From an uncultured Clostridia bacterium (GTDB lineage Bacteria > Bacillota > Clostridia > UMGS1883): a stretch of DNA of 12,842 bases. Of this stretch, positions 1 through 6,396 are shown in pieces; positions within the stretch are counted from its first letter, which is position 1; the number at the start of each line of letters is the position of its first letter. The notes below the pieces were generated by a model. It ran no database searches. It saw only the letters and a list, made by a program, of their open reading frames with translations, and was not told where the DNA came from. Made by a program: the position numbers and the translations under genes. Where the stretch lies: positions 1 to 12,842 of the forward strand of contig CANRHW010000023.1 of the NCBI GenBank assembly GCA_947630525.1, written 5' to 3'.

Positions 1-108
1 GTCTCTGGGGCGGCCAACGGTGAACTCGGGCCTAAGGCCGTAAAGCCCCTCCGCCGCATTGGCGCAGAGACTGTAAAACCGGCGGCCCTGCTCCTCCATG
101 GCGCTCAT
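1..108 (-). CDS. argS: Probable arginyl-tRNA synthetase, N-terminal fragment (gene runs off the window)
   Basis: Only the first 36 codons are inside the window, starting at ATG 108-106 and still open at base 1. The visible peptide ends in FTVGRPRD. This resembles the N-terminal add-on domain of arginyl-tRNA synthetase, where a basic-proline-acidic motif (xRPxD) precedes an HGD(F/Y)ATN motif; that next motif would lie just outside the window. The ATG overlaps the stop of the DUF1934 gene (ATGA, 4 bases), so the two are probably translationally coupled. A DUF1934 gene directly before argS is a common clostridial arrangement, and that context carries much of the call. Arginyl-tRNA synthetase charges tRNA-Arg in the cytoplasm. 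No catalytic motif (HIGH, KMSKS) is visible, so another protein is possible. Confidence 0.5.
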   Translation of the reverse strand, partial: MSAMEEQGRRFYSLCANAAEGLYGLRPEFTVGRPRD

Positions 109-521
109 GAACGTACCTTTATACTGAGCCTGTTTCGGCTGTGAGAGGTATTGTTGATAGTGAGATTGTAGTCGATGTCCAGTTTGCCGCCGTTTTCGCT
201 CATATCAACGCTGAGCTCGTTGGTGGCCACGCTGACGGTCAGATTGCCAAAGGGCGTTTCATAACAGCTCATATGGCACTGGCCCGCCTCAAAGACCATG
301 CGCGTGTGAGTTTCGCCGCTGCGGAGCATGGTAACAACTCCGTCAGGGGCGACTTTGAGGGTCGTGCTGCACCGTTCGCGGCCCAGGAGCTCGCCCTCGG
401 GATAATTGATGTAAAATTTGCCGGATTTTTTATAGAGCTGCCCCTCGGTGGAATAGCTCATACGGTCGGTGTCGCCGTCGGTGGTGACGTTGCCGTTTAT
501 TTCCACATATACCTGTTTCAT
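105..521 (-). CDS. DUF1934 (YwiB-like) beta-barrel protein
   Basis: A 138-residue protein of the size and pattern of the DUF1934/YwiB family, small calycin-like beta-barrels of unknown biochemical role found in Firmicutes. It alternates short strands: an opening VEINGNVTTDGD, a central YKKSGKFYINYPEGE, a TPFGNLTVSV strand, and a terminal DIDYNLTINN strand. It has no signal peptide or membrane segment, so it should be cytoplasmic. The start is well supported: GAGGTGA lies 4 bases before ATG 521-519. It begins 9 bases after murI ends and its stop overlaps the next start, so it is embedded in the leftward operon. The family is known; its function is not, and nothing in the sequence adds to that. 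Confidence 0.8.
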   Translation of the reverse strand: MKQVYVEINGNVTTDGDTDRMSYSTEGQLYKKSGKFYINYPEGELLGRERCSTTLKVAPDGVVTMLRSGETHTRMVFEAGQCHMSCYETPFGNLTVSVATNELSVDMSENGGKLDIDYNLTINNTSHSRNRLSIKVRS

Positions 522-530
522 AGGTTCACC

Positions 531-1328
531 TCAAATCATCGTTTGGTGTACGCTGAGCTCTATCTCACTGCCAAGGAACAGTCCGCCCAGCTGGGCAAAG
601 CTCTCCGTGCTGTCGGAAACGAAGAACTGCCGCCTGCCCTCCAGGGCGCTGCCCGTCAGCAGACCTTCGTCGGCCATGAGCTTTCGGGCGCTTTCGGCCG
701 CCTCCCGTCCGGAGGAGATGAGCTCTACTCCATCGCCCATTATATCACTTATTACGCCTTCAAGCAAGGGGTAATGTGTGCATCCCAAGATAAGCGTATC
801 CACCCCTTCATTTTTCAGGCCGGTCAGGTAATCCCGGGCAACTATTCTGGCCACCTCCGTGTTTGCGTAGCCGTTTTCCACAATGGGCACAAACATGGGG
901 CAGGCCGCGCTGTACACCTTTGCGGCGGGGTCGATTTCACTGATTATCTGGGCATATTTGTCGCTTTTGATTGTTCCCGCCGTGCCGATTACGCCGATCT
1001 TGCCGTTGCGCGTCCTGTTGACGGCGGCCTGGCACGCGGGTTCAAGCACGCCTATTATCCTAACGCCCACGTCGTTTATGTAGGGCAGGGCCACGCTGCT
1101 GGCGGTGCCGCAGGCGGCTATTATCATCTTTATGTTGTGCTTCAGCAGGAAATTTATATCATCCCTGGTGTAACGGATTATGGTCTCCCGGCTGCGGTTG
1201 CCGTAGGGTACGCGGCCGGTATCGCCAAAATAAACTATATCCTCGTTAGGCATAACGCTCATTAGTTGCTTAACAGTGGTAAGGCCTCCCAGACCGCTGT
1301 CAAAAACCCCAATAGGGCGATTGTCCAT
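531..1328 (-). CDS. murI: Glutamate racemase
   Basis: A 265-residue protein, the usual length for MurI, which interconverts L- and D-glutamate in the cytoplasm to supply D-Glu for peptidoglycan stems. Family motifs are in order: FDSGLGGLT at 9-17 (Asp10 and Ser11 of the active site), GDTGRVPYG at 35-43, the first catalytic cysteine at Cys73, and the second catalytic cysteine in GCTHYP at 182-187 (Cys183, His185). The first cysteine motif reads CGTASS, not the usual CNTAS, so a normally conserved Asn is Gly; both catalytic cysteines are kept and activity is expected. GGAGG lies about 9 bases before ATG 1328-1326, which fixes the start. It follows the metallophosphoesterase gene by 73 bases and precedes the DUF1934 gene by 9. 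Confidence 0.95.
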   Translation of the reverse strand: MDNRPIGVFDSGLGGLTTVKQLMSVMPNEDIVYFGDTGRVPYGNRSRETIIRYTRDDINFLLKHNIKMIIAACGTASSVALPYINDVGVRIIGVLEPACQAAVNRTRNGKIGVIGTAGTIKSDKYAQIISEIDPAAKVYSAACPMFVPIVENGYANTEVARIVARDYLTGLKNEGVDTLILGCTHYPLLEGVISDIMGDGVELISSGREAAESARKLMADEGLLTGSALEGRRQFFVSDSTESFAQLGGLFLGSEIELSVHQTMI

Positions 1329-1401
1329 GAATATACCTCCAATATTGATGATAGGTTAGGCAATGGGGACGACGGTTTAAAGCGGCAAAATTTCCCGTTG
1401 C

Positions 1402-2286
1402 CTACCGATAATTTAACAGCAATAATTTGTCCCAGTTCTTTTCGCTGTGGTTGCGAAAGATTACCGCGGCGCAGCCGTCCCGGTATACCTCCAGGAACGC
1501 GCTGCGTATGGCGTTGCCCCGGCCGATCTCCAGGCTGGAAATATTCACTTGGGTCTGGGTGTGGCCGTCAACGCCGCAAATCTGGCGCCCCCAATCCTTG
1601 CCGGCCCAAACGCTGTCGCCCACGTGGGCGTGGCCGTAAACATGGAGCCGCACGTTGTCTTTTAAAGGCAAAAATGCGCCCATATATTCCGTGGCCCTGT
1701 TCCCGCCGGGATAGGCGTAGTGGCCGGCGGTAATGACCCGGGGTTTTTTGTCGCGCTCATCAGCCAGTCGGCGCAAATCGTCATATGTATAGGGATAGCC
1801 CTCGCCATACGCCCGGCCGTGGCAAAAATGCCAGCTCCCGTCCGGGGCGGCGCAGTCGGAGTAAAACAGTACGTCAATATCGCCCAGCTTATCCCAGAAA
1901 TAAAAGTCGTCGATGTTTTCCGTAGTTTTCCACCCGATATCCCGGTGCGAAAGCACCATATCCCTAAAAGGCAGCACCGCCCGGCCAGACGCTATAAGGT
2001 AATCCATATCGTGGTTGCCCGGGCAGTAGCAGACAGGCAGGCCAAGACGCAGAAAAATCTCCTCCTGCATCCTTGTCATGTCAAGGAGCTTTCGGAGATC
2101 CGCCCCCTCTACGCTGTCGCCAAGATACCAGACCTTTTCGCATTTAAGCCCCAGAGCCTCATAGTCCTCCACCGCCGTGTAAATACAGCGGCGGCTGCGG
2201 TCCGGGTCATGCTGCTGGAGGTCGCTGACGAGCCAAACCCTGTGCAGGGTTTGGCTCGCCGAAGCTTTTAGATACCGTTCTATCAT
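1402..2286 (-). CDS. Calcineurin-like metallophosphoesterase, substrate unknown
   Basis: A 294-residue cytoplasmic protein with the two-metal metallophosphoesterase motif series in order: SDLQ at 21-24 (Asp22; Gln stands where many relatives have His), GD at 56-57, GNHD at 90-93, GHY at 188-190 and GHAH at 218-221. The fold binds two metal ions and hydrolyses phosphoesters; substrates range from nucleic acids to cyclic nucleotides and phospholipids, and nothing here chooses among them. The region between GNHD and GHY (about 95 residues) is longer than in the smallest family members. GGAGGGA at 2296-2302 lies 9 bases before the ATG. The codons for residues 10-20 contain a perfect 30-base inverted repeat. 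It sits between gpmI and murI and is probably cotranscribed with them. Confidence 0.85.
   Translation of the reverse strand: MIERYLKASASQTLHRVWLVSDLQQHDPDRSRRCIYTAVEDYEALGLKCEKVWYLGDSVEGADLRKLLDMTRMQEEIFLRLGLPVCYCPGNHDMDYLIASGRAVLPFRDMVLSHRDIGWKTTENIDDFYFWDKLGDIDVLFYSDCAAPDGSWHFCHGRAYGEGYPYTYDDLRRLADERDKKPRVITAGHYAYPGGNRATEYMGAFLPLKDNVRLHVYGHAHVGDSVWAGKDWGRQICGVDGHTQTQVNISSLEIGRGNAIRSAFLEVYRDGCAAVIFRNHSEKNWDKLLLLNYR
2229..2258. repeat. Perfect 14-bp inverted repeat inside the metallophosphoesterase gene
   Basis: The arm CGAGCCAAACCCTG (2229-2242) is repeated in exact reverse complement at 2245-2258, with a two-base centre. It covers codons 10-20, just before metal ligand Asp22. The hairpin would form in the mRNA about 30 bases after the start codon. 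There is no T-run after it on either strand, so it is not an intrinsic terminator. It could reduce translation or be the scar of a small palindromic element. Confidence 0.75.
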
Positions 2287-2373
2287 TAAAGTCTATCCCT
2301 CCGCCATATCGGGCCGCCGGCAATGTGCTTTCCGCAACGCGCCGCAGGCGGCCAAAAGGGTAGCGCGCCGATT

Positions 2374-3897
2374 TTACATAACCAGGCTTTCGCCGGTCAT
2401 TTCGGCGGGCTGTTCCAAGCCCATGAGTTTGAGCATGGTGGGCGTGATGTCGGCCAGCCGTCCGCCCTGGCGGAGCGGCCCGCAGTCCGCGCCGACTACG
2501 ATAAAGGGCACGGGATTGGTGGTGTGGGCCGTAAAGGGAGCTTTGGTCACAGGGTCGATAAGCTGATCCGCGTTGCCGTGGTCCGCCGTTATGCAGACTA
2601 CGCCGCCCTTTTTGAGCACGGCCTCGGTCACCTGGCCCACGCAGTCGTCAACGGCCTCCACCGCCTTTATGGCGGCGGGGATAATGCCGGTGTGGCCTAC
2701 CATGTCGCAGTTGGCGAAGTTGAGGATTATAACGTCGTATTTGTCAGCCTCTATCTCCTTGATAACGGCGTCCTTTACCTCATAAGCGCTCATTTCCGGC
2801 TTAAGGTCAAAGGTGGGCACGTCGGGGGACTGGATAAGGATGCGCCCCTCGCCGGGGAACTGCTTTTCCTCGCCGCCGTTAAAGAAGAAGGTCACGTGAG
2901 CGTATTTCTGCGTTTCGGCAATGCGCAGCTGAGTGAGCCCCAGCTTGCTCACGTATTCGCCGAAGGTCATTACCAGCTCCTCCGGGGGATAGGCCACGGT
3001 AACGTTTGGCATGGACGCGTCGTACTGAGCCATGCAAACGTAGTTCACCGGGAAAAATCCCTTTGGCCTTGCAAAACCTTTGAAGTCCGGGTCCACAAAG
3101 GAGCGGGTTATCTGACGGGCGCGGTCGGGGCGGAAGTTGAAGCTGATGACGCTGTCGCCCTCGGCGATAACGCCCTCCGCATCGACCACGGTGGGGATCA
3201 CAAATTCGTCGGTAACGCCTTTGTCATAAGAATTTTTTATGGCCTGCACGGGGTCGGTCTCCCGTATTCCCTCGCCAAGCACAAGGGCGTGATAGGCCTT
3301 TTCCACGCGGTCCCAGGCGTTGTCACGGTCCATGGCGTAATAACGGCCGGAAATCGTCGCCACCTTGCCCAGTCCTATCTCGTCCAGCTTGGCAACCAGC
3401 TTAGCCATATAGTCGGCGCCGGAGGTCGGCGGCGTATCGCGCCCGTCGAGGAACGCGTGTACGTAAGCCTTTTTGACGCCGAGCTTTTTGGCCATGGCCA
3501 CAAGTCCGTAAAGATGCTCCTGATGGCTGTGCACGCCGCCGTCTGAGAGCAGACCGAACAAATGGAGAGCCTTGCCGTTCTTTGCGGCGGTCTCCATGGC
3601 GGCTTTGAGAGGACCGTTGTTCAAAATGGTCCCCTCCTGTATGTCCTTAGATATTTTTACAAGCATCTGATAAACTACCCGGCCAGCTCCGATATTTGTG
3701 TGGCCGACCTCGCTGTTGCCCATCTGACCGTCAGGCAGACCCACGTCAAGGCCGCTGGCGGAAATAATGGTGTTGGGGCAGGTAGCCATGTATCTGTCCA
3801 GGTTGGGCTTGTTGGCGGCCATTATGCAGTTGCCCTCGGAATTGGGGTTGATGCCGTAGCCGTCCATTATCAGTAGTGCGATAGGTTTTTTCGACAT
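2374..3897 (-). CDS. gpmI: 2,3-bisphosphoglycerate-independent phosphoglycerate mutase
   Basis: A 507-residue, two-domain, metal-dependent mutase of the alkaline-phosphatase superfamily, converting 3-phosphoglycerate to 2-phosphoglycerate in glycolysis. Visible active-site elements are Asp12 (MDGYG), the phospho-accepting Ser62 (MGNSEVGHTN), His123, DGRDTPP at 151-157, Arg185 and Arg191, Arg256 and Arg259 (NFRPDRA), Lys331, Asp398/His402 (CDMVGHTG), Asp439/His440 (TADHGNAD) and His458. Length and motifs are complete. The frame is open to a TTG at 3918, but AGGAGG at 3908-3913 would then be inside the gene and lies correctly spaced before ATG 3897-3895, so that ATG is the start. It follows tpiA by 150 bases, the widest gap in this operon. 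Confidence 0.97.
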   Translation of the reverse strand: MSKKPIALLIMDGYGINPNSEGNCIMAANKPNLDRYMATCPNTIISASGLDVGLPDGQMGNSEVGHTNIGAGRVVYQMLVKISKDIQEGTILNNGPLKAAMETAAKNGKALHLFGLLSDGGVHSHQEHLYGLVAMAKKLGVKKAYVHAFLDGRDTPPTSGADYMAKLVAKLDEIGLGKVATISGRYYAMDRDNAWDRVEKAYHALVLGEGIRETDPVQAIKNSYDKGVTDEFVIPTVVDAEGVIAEGDSVISFNFRPDRARQITRSFVDPDFKGFARPKGFFPVNYVCMAQYDASMPNVTVAYPPEELVMTFGEYVSKLGLTQLRIAETQKYAHVTFFFNGGEEKQFPGEGRILIQSPDVPTFDLKPEMSAYEVKDAVIKEIEADKYDVIILNFANCDMVGHTGIIPAAIKAVEAVDDCVGQVTEAVLKKGGVVCITADHGNADQLIDPVTKAPFTAHTTNPVPFIVVGADCGPLRQGGRLADITPTMLKLMGLEQPAEMTGESLVM

Positions 3898-3907
3898 AAT
3901 ATTGTTT

Positions 3908-3913
3908 CCTCCT
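3908..3913 (-). promoter_or_regulatory. Ribosome-binding site that fixes the gpmI start
   Basis: AGGAGG on the minus strand, 10 bases before ATG 3897-3895. It rules out the upstream in-frame TTG at 3918, which would place the site within the coding region. Confidence 0.85.
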
Positions 3914-3939
3914 GTCAATTGTGAACCCGTGGCAATGAG

Positions 3940-3962
3940 AGATCAGAAGTCATAGATCAGAA
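3940..3962. repeat. Short direct repeat in the tpiA-gpmI gap
   Basis: AGATCAGAA occurs at 3940-3948 and again at 3954-3962 (14-base period), followed by a decayed ATTAGAAATTA. It is a small AT-rich simple repeat with no sign of a spacer array. It could have arisen by slippage or be a decayed regulator site. Confidence 0.5.
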
Positions 3963-3969
3963 ATTAGAA

Positions 3970-3997
3970 ATTATTAAAATATATGCCTCATTTCCAA
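3970..3997 (-). promoter_or_regulatory. Possible internal promoter for gpmI
   Basis: On the minus strand, TTGGAA (3997-3992) and AATAAT (3975-3970) are 16 bases apart in an AT-rich stretch. This would start a transcript near 3963, about 66 bases before gpmI. Both boxes are imperfect. The wide gap and a hairpin on the tpiA side make a separate gpmI start plausible but not shown. Confidence 0.3.
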
Positions 3998-4008
3998 TTT
4001 TATAGCAA

Positions 4009-4027
4009 GGGAGCCTATCCGGCTCCC
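4009..4027. terminator. Hairpin with T-run between tpiA and gpmI
   Basis: GGGAGCC (4009-4015) pairs with GGCTCCC (4021-4027) over a 5-base loop. On the plus strand it is followed by CTTGTTTTTT (4031-4040), a good intrinsic-terminator tail. On the minus strand, the direction of the genes, it is followed by only TTGCTATAAAATT, a weak tail. It may partly terminate after tpiA, or block antisense transcription from the right. Confidence 0.4.
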
Positions 4028-4047
4028 CCGCTTGTTTTTTGTCAGCG

Positions 4048-4800
4048 CTATTTCGCCGCTTCGACTATCTTTGCAAAGTCGGCGGATTTCAGCGAAGCGC
4101 CGCCGATAAGGCCGCCGTCTATGTTGGGCTTGGCCAAAAGCTCGGCCGCGTTGGCGGCGTTCATGCTGCCGCCGTACTGAATGGTGGTTGCCTGAGCCGC
4201 GGCTTCGTCATAAAGACCGGCCAGCACGCCGCGGATAGCGCCGCAGACCTCCTCGGCCTGATCGGCGGTAGCGGTCTTGCCGGTGCCGATGGCCCAGATG
4301 GGCTCGTAAGCGATTACCACCTTGGAGGCGTCGTCGGCGGAAATGCCGGCAAAGGCCTTCTTTATCTGAATGGTGATGAGATCCATAGTGATGCCGGCCT
4401 CCCTCTGTTCAAGGCTCTCGCCCACGCAGAGGATGGGTATAAGTCCCTTTTCAAGGGCCTTTTTCACTTTAAGATTGACGGTCTCGTCAGTTTCGGCAAA
4501 GTACTGGCGGCGTTCGCTGTGGCCGATGATGACGTACTTGACGCCAAGGTCCAGCAGCATATCCGCGCTGACCTCGCCGGTATAGGCGCCCTTATCCTCA
4601 AAATGGAGGTTTTCGGCGCCGATGGCAACGTGGGTGCCCTGAGCTCCCTTGACGGCCTCGGCCAGATTGGTGAAAGGCGTGCAGCACACTACCTGGCACT
4701 GCGCTCCCTTTGTGGCCGCGGCCACCTCCTGAACATAGGCGCAGGTCTCGGAGGGCAGCTTGTTCATCTTCCAGTTGCCGGCGATAATATATTTACCCAT
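4048..4800 (-). CDS. tpiA: Triosephosphate isomerase
   Basis: A 250-residue TIM barrel, full length for the family, interconverting dihydroxyacetone phosphate and glyceraldehyde 3-phosphate. Catalytic residues are Asn9 and Lys11 (AGNWKMN), His94 (GHSERR, 93-98) and the base Glu166 in AYEPIWAIGTG (164-174), which also begins flexible loop 6. The phosphate-binding YGGS is at 209-212 and GG at 233-234. AAGGAG lies 10 bases before ATG 4800-4798. It is 61 bases downstream of pgk in the same direction, matching the common Firmicute order pgk-tpiA-gpmI, and shares the pgk promoter as far as can be seen. Confidence 0.97.
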   Translation of the reverse strand: MGKYIIAGNWKMNKLPSETCAYVQEVAAATKGAQCQVVCCTPFTNLAEAVKGAQGTHVAIGAENLHFEDKGAYTGEVSADMLLDLGVKYVIIGHSERRQYFAETDETVNLKVKKALEKGLIPILCVGESLEQREAGITMDLITIQIKKAFAGISADDASKVVIAYEPIWAIGTGKTATADQAEEVCGAIRGVLAGLYDEAAAQATTIQYGGSMNAANAAELLAKPNIDGGLIGGASLKSADFAKIVEAAK

Positions 4801-4861
4801 AGTCGTAAATCTCCTTGTATGTGTGAAAAATCAATGTAAAGCTAAGCGCCGTATCCTCGCC

Positions 4862-6055
4862 TTATTTGTCGTTAAGAGCGGCTATGCCGGGCAGGTCCTT
4901 GCCCTCAAGATATTCGAGCGAAGCGCCGCCGCCGGTGGAAATGTGGGTCATCTTGTCGCCCAAACCGGCCTGGTTCACGGCCGCAACGCTGTCGCCGCCG
5001 CCGATTACCGTAGTGGCGTCTTCAAGGGTGGCCAATACCTGAGCGATGGCGTTTGTGCCCTTGGCAAAGTTGGGCATTTCAAATACGCCCATGGGGCCGT
5101 TCCATACAACGGTCTTGGCGGTTTTAAGAATGCCGGAGAAGAGCTCAACGGTCTTGGGGCCGATGTCAAGGCCCTCCCAACCGGCCTCGATGCCGCCCTC
5201 GGGTACGACCTTGGTTTCGGTATCGTTGGCAAACTCCTTGCCGATAACGGTGTCAACGGGGAGTACCAGCTTGTCGCCGGCCTTAGCCATCATGTCTTTG
5301 GCGTAATCGATAAAGTCGGCTTCGAGCAGGGAGTTGCCCACCTCTTGGCCCTTGGCCTTCATAAAAGTATAGGCCATGCCGCCGCCGATGAGGAGCTTAT
5401 CTACCTTGTCGAGCAGGTTCTCGATAACGGATATCTTGCTGGATACCTTGCTGCCGCCAAGCACGGCCACAAGGGGACGAACGGGAGCGTTAACGGCGTT
5501 GCCCAGATATTGGATTTCCTTTTGGATAAGGTAACCGGCCACGCTGTCTTTTACATACTCGGTCACGCCCACATTGGAGCAGTGAGCCCGGTGAGCCGTA
5601 CCAAAGGCGTCGTCAACAAAGACCTCGGCCAGAGAAGCCAGCTCCTTGCTGAAAGCCTCGCCGTTCTTGGTCTCTTCGGCGCGGTAGCGGGTGTTTTCAA
5701 GAAGAACCACGTCGCCGTCCTTCATAGCGGCAACGGCCTTGGCGGCGTTTTCGCCTACAACGTCGGCGTCGGCGGCAAAAACTACGTCCTTGCCCAAAAG
5801 CTCGGCCAAACGTACGGCAACGGGCGCCAGAGAAAGCTCGGGCTTCGGCTCGCCCTTGGGCTTGCCCAGATGGGAGCAAAGAATGACCTTTGCGCCCTTG
5901 TCTATAAGGTACTGGATGGTGGGCAGGGCGGCGACGATTCTTGTATCGTCGGTTATGGCTCCGTCCTGCAAGGGAACGTTGAAGTCGCAGCGAACAAGGA
6001 CCTTTTTGCCCTGAACGGCAACATCCTCAATAGTTTTTTTGTTTGTCATGCTCAT
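4862..6055 (-). CDS. pgk: Phosphoglycerate kinase
   Basis: A 397-residue, full-length two-lobed kinase that transfers phosphate from 1,3-bisphosphoglycerate to ADP, an ATP-yielding step of glycolysis. Substrate-side motifs are RCDFNVP at 22-28 (Asp24, Asn26), Arg39, SHLGKPKG at 61-68, ENTRY at 120-124 and Arg156 (TAHRAHCSN). Nucleotide-side motifs are GGSKVSSK at 200-207, GGGMAYTF at 224-231, WNGPMGVFE at 318-326 and GGGDSVAAV at 352-360, with STGGGASLE at 373-381. The frame is open to a GTG at 6064, but that lies inside the GAGGTGA ribosome site, so ATG 6055 is the start; a second ATG two codons later is possible. It is the first gene of the leftward operon. Neither gap nor eno is present nearby. 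Confidence 0.97.
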   Translation of the reverse strand: MSMTNKKTIEDVAVQGKKVLVRCDFNVPLQDGAITDDTRIVAALPTIQYLIDKGAKVILCSHLGKPKGEPKPELSLAPVAVRLAELLGKDVVFAADADVVGENAAKAVAAMKDGDVVLLENTRYRAEETKNGEAFSKELASLAEVFVDDAFGTAHRAHCSNVGVTEYVKDSVAGYLIQKEIQYLGNAVNAPVRPLVAVLGGSKVSSKISVIENLLDKVDKLLIGGGMAYTFMKAKGQEVGNSLLEADFIDYAKDMMAKAGDKLVLPVDTVIGKEFANDTETKVVPEGGIEAGWEGLDIGPKTVELFSGILKTAKTVVWNGPMGVFEMPNFAKGTNAIAQVLATLEDATTVIGGGDSVAAVNQAGLGDKMTHISTGGGASLEYLEGKDLPGIAALNDK

Positions 6056-6060
6056 GCGGA

Positions 6061-6067
6061 TCACCTC
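6061..6067 (-). promoter_or_regulatory. Ribosome-binding site that fixes the pgk start
   Basis: GAGGTGA on the minus strand, 5 bases before ATG 6055-6053. It overlaps the GTG at 6064 that would otherwise extend the gene by three codons. Confidence 0.85.
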
Positions 6068-6081
6068 ATAAATATAATTTT

Positions 6082-6124
6082 AGGCAATGCAAAGACCGCC
6101 GAAAAGCTTTGGGCGGAATTGCCT
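6082..6124 (-). promoter_or_regulatory. Two-tier hairpin in the pgk mRNA leader
   Basis: In the minus-strand transcript, AGGCAAT (6124-6118) pairs with ATTGCCT (6088-6082). Inside it CCGCC pairs with GGCGG around an 11-base loop. The hairpin lies between the predicted start site near 6136 and the ribosome site at 6067-6061, with no T-run after it. It is probably a leader structure affecting stability or translation, not a terminator. Confidence 0.5.
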
Positions 6125-6142
6125 GGAGTTTCCTCTTATCAT

Positions 6143-6170
6143 ATTATATCACCTTTTTACGGAATTGCAA
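6143..6170 (-). promoter_or_regulatory. Promoter of the pgk operon (extended -10)
   Basis: Minus strand: TTGCAA (6170-6165) as -35, a 16-base spacer, and TATAAT (6148-6143) as a perfect -10 preceded by TG one base upstream (TGATATAAT), the extended -10 form. The predicted transcript start is near 6136, giving an 80-base leader. This is the only strong leftward promoter seen before the seven-gene train. Confidence 0.8.
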
Positions 6171-6213
6171 GAAAAAAATATACAATTTTATCTAAAATTT
6201 TTTAACAAAGTAC
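6171..6213. promoter_or_regulatory. AT-rich spacer between back-to-back promoters
   Basis: The 43 bases between the two -35 boxes are almost all A and T, with phased A- and T-runs (GAAAAAAATA, AAAATTTTTT). Such tracts can act as UP elements for RNA polymerase, here for both promoters, and any regulator bound here would touch both operons. No clear operator palindrome is visible. Confidence 0.4.
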
Positions 6214-6242
6214 TTGACATTTATATAAAAACAGTGTAAAAT
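6214..6242 (+). promoter_or_regulatory. Promoter of the potABCD operon
   Basis: Plus strand: a perfect TTGACA -35 at 6214-6219, a 17-base spacer, and TAAAAT at 6237-6242 (five of six matches to TATAAT). The transcript is predicted to begin near 6249, leaving a leader of about 155 bases before potA. Confidence 0.88.
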
Positions 6243-6252
6243 ACTTTTTGCA

Positions 6253-6306
6253 AAAACGGAACGAGTGGCGGATTGGCGTGCATAGTCTACCATTTGTGTC
6301 CGTTTT
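6253..6306 (+). promoter_or_regulatory. Long hairpin at the 5' end of the pot operon mRNA, possible attenuator
   Basis: AAAACGGAACGAGTGG (6253-6268) pairs along its full length with 6290-6306: ACGAGTGG with CCATTTGT (two G-U pairs), a single bulged G at 6298, then AAAACGGA with TCCGTTTT. The 16-bp stem closes a 21-base loop and is followed by CTTTATTTT (6307-6315), a U-rich tail. It begins 4 bases after the predicted transcript start. I do not recognise it as any named riboswitch class. Confidence 0.5.
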
Positions 6307-6325
6307 CTTTATTTTGCGGGGATTT

Positions 6326-6377
6326 GCGCGGGTCTTTGCCGCGCCGCCGCCGCGGAAAATCGTTGGGAAAAGTTCCC
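6326..6377 (+). promoter_or_regulatory. Two further hairpins in the pot leader
   Basis: GCGCGG (6326-6331) pairs with CCGCGC (6339-6344) over 7 bases, and GGGAA (6365-6369) pairs with TTCCC (6373-6377) over 3 bases. The second lies just upstream of the potA ribosome site at 6390-6396. The stretch is GC-rich, unlike the promoter beside it. It may be leader structure only. Confidence 0.35.
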
Positions 6378-6389
6378 GTAAAATCAAAA

Positions 6390-6396
6390 GGGGTGA
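6390..6396 (+). promoter_or_regulatory. Ribosome-binding site that supports the potA TTG start
   Basis: GGGGTGA, 7 bases before TTG 6404-6406. It matches the GAGGTGA style of other sites in this window and supports a TTG start over the further upstream TTG at 6248, which lies at the promoter's own start site. Confidence 0.65.

Noticed and set aside
141..1265. Long plus-strand open frame opposite the DUF1934 gene and murI
   Set aside because: It lies antisense to well-recognised genes, spans two of them and the gap, has low-complexity Gly/Ala/His/Val-rich content, and has no fitting ribosome site or family motif. It is a codon-bias shadow.
2323..3546. Long plus-strand open frame opposite gpmI
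   Set aside because: Fully antisense to a gene with a complete set of catalytic residues; composition is typical of a reverse-strand shadow.
3940..3962. CRISPR-like repeat
   Set aside because: Only two 9-base copies at a 14-base period, far too short for repeats and spacers, and no cas genes are nearby.
4760..6205. 481-codon plus-strand open frame opposite pgk
   Set aside because: It covers pgk and its promoter region in antisense and has no recognisable domain; the open frame follows from third-position bias.
6281..6292. TCTACC in the pot leader, as in purine riboswitches
   Set aside because: The other conserved purine-riboswitch elements, including the kissing loops and the surrounding three-way junction, are not present.
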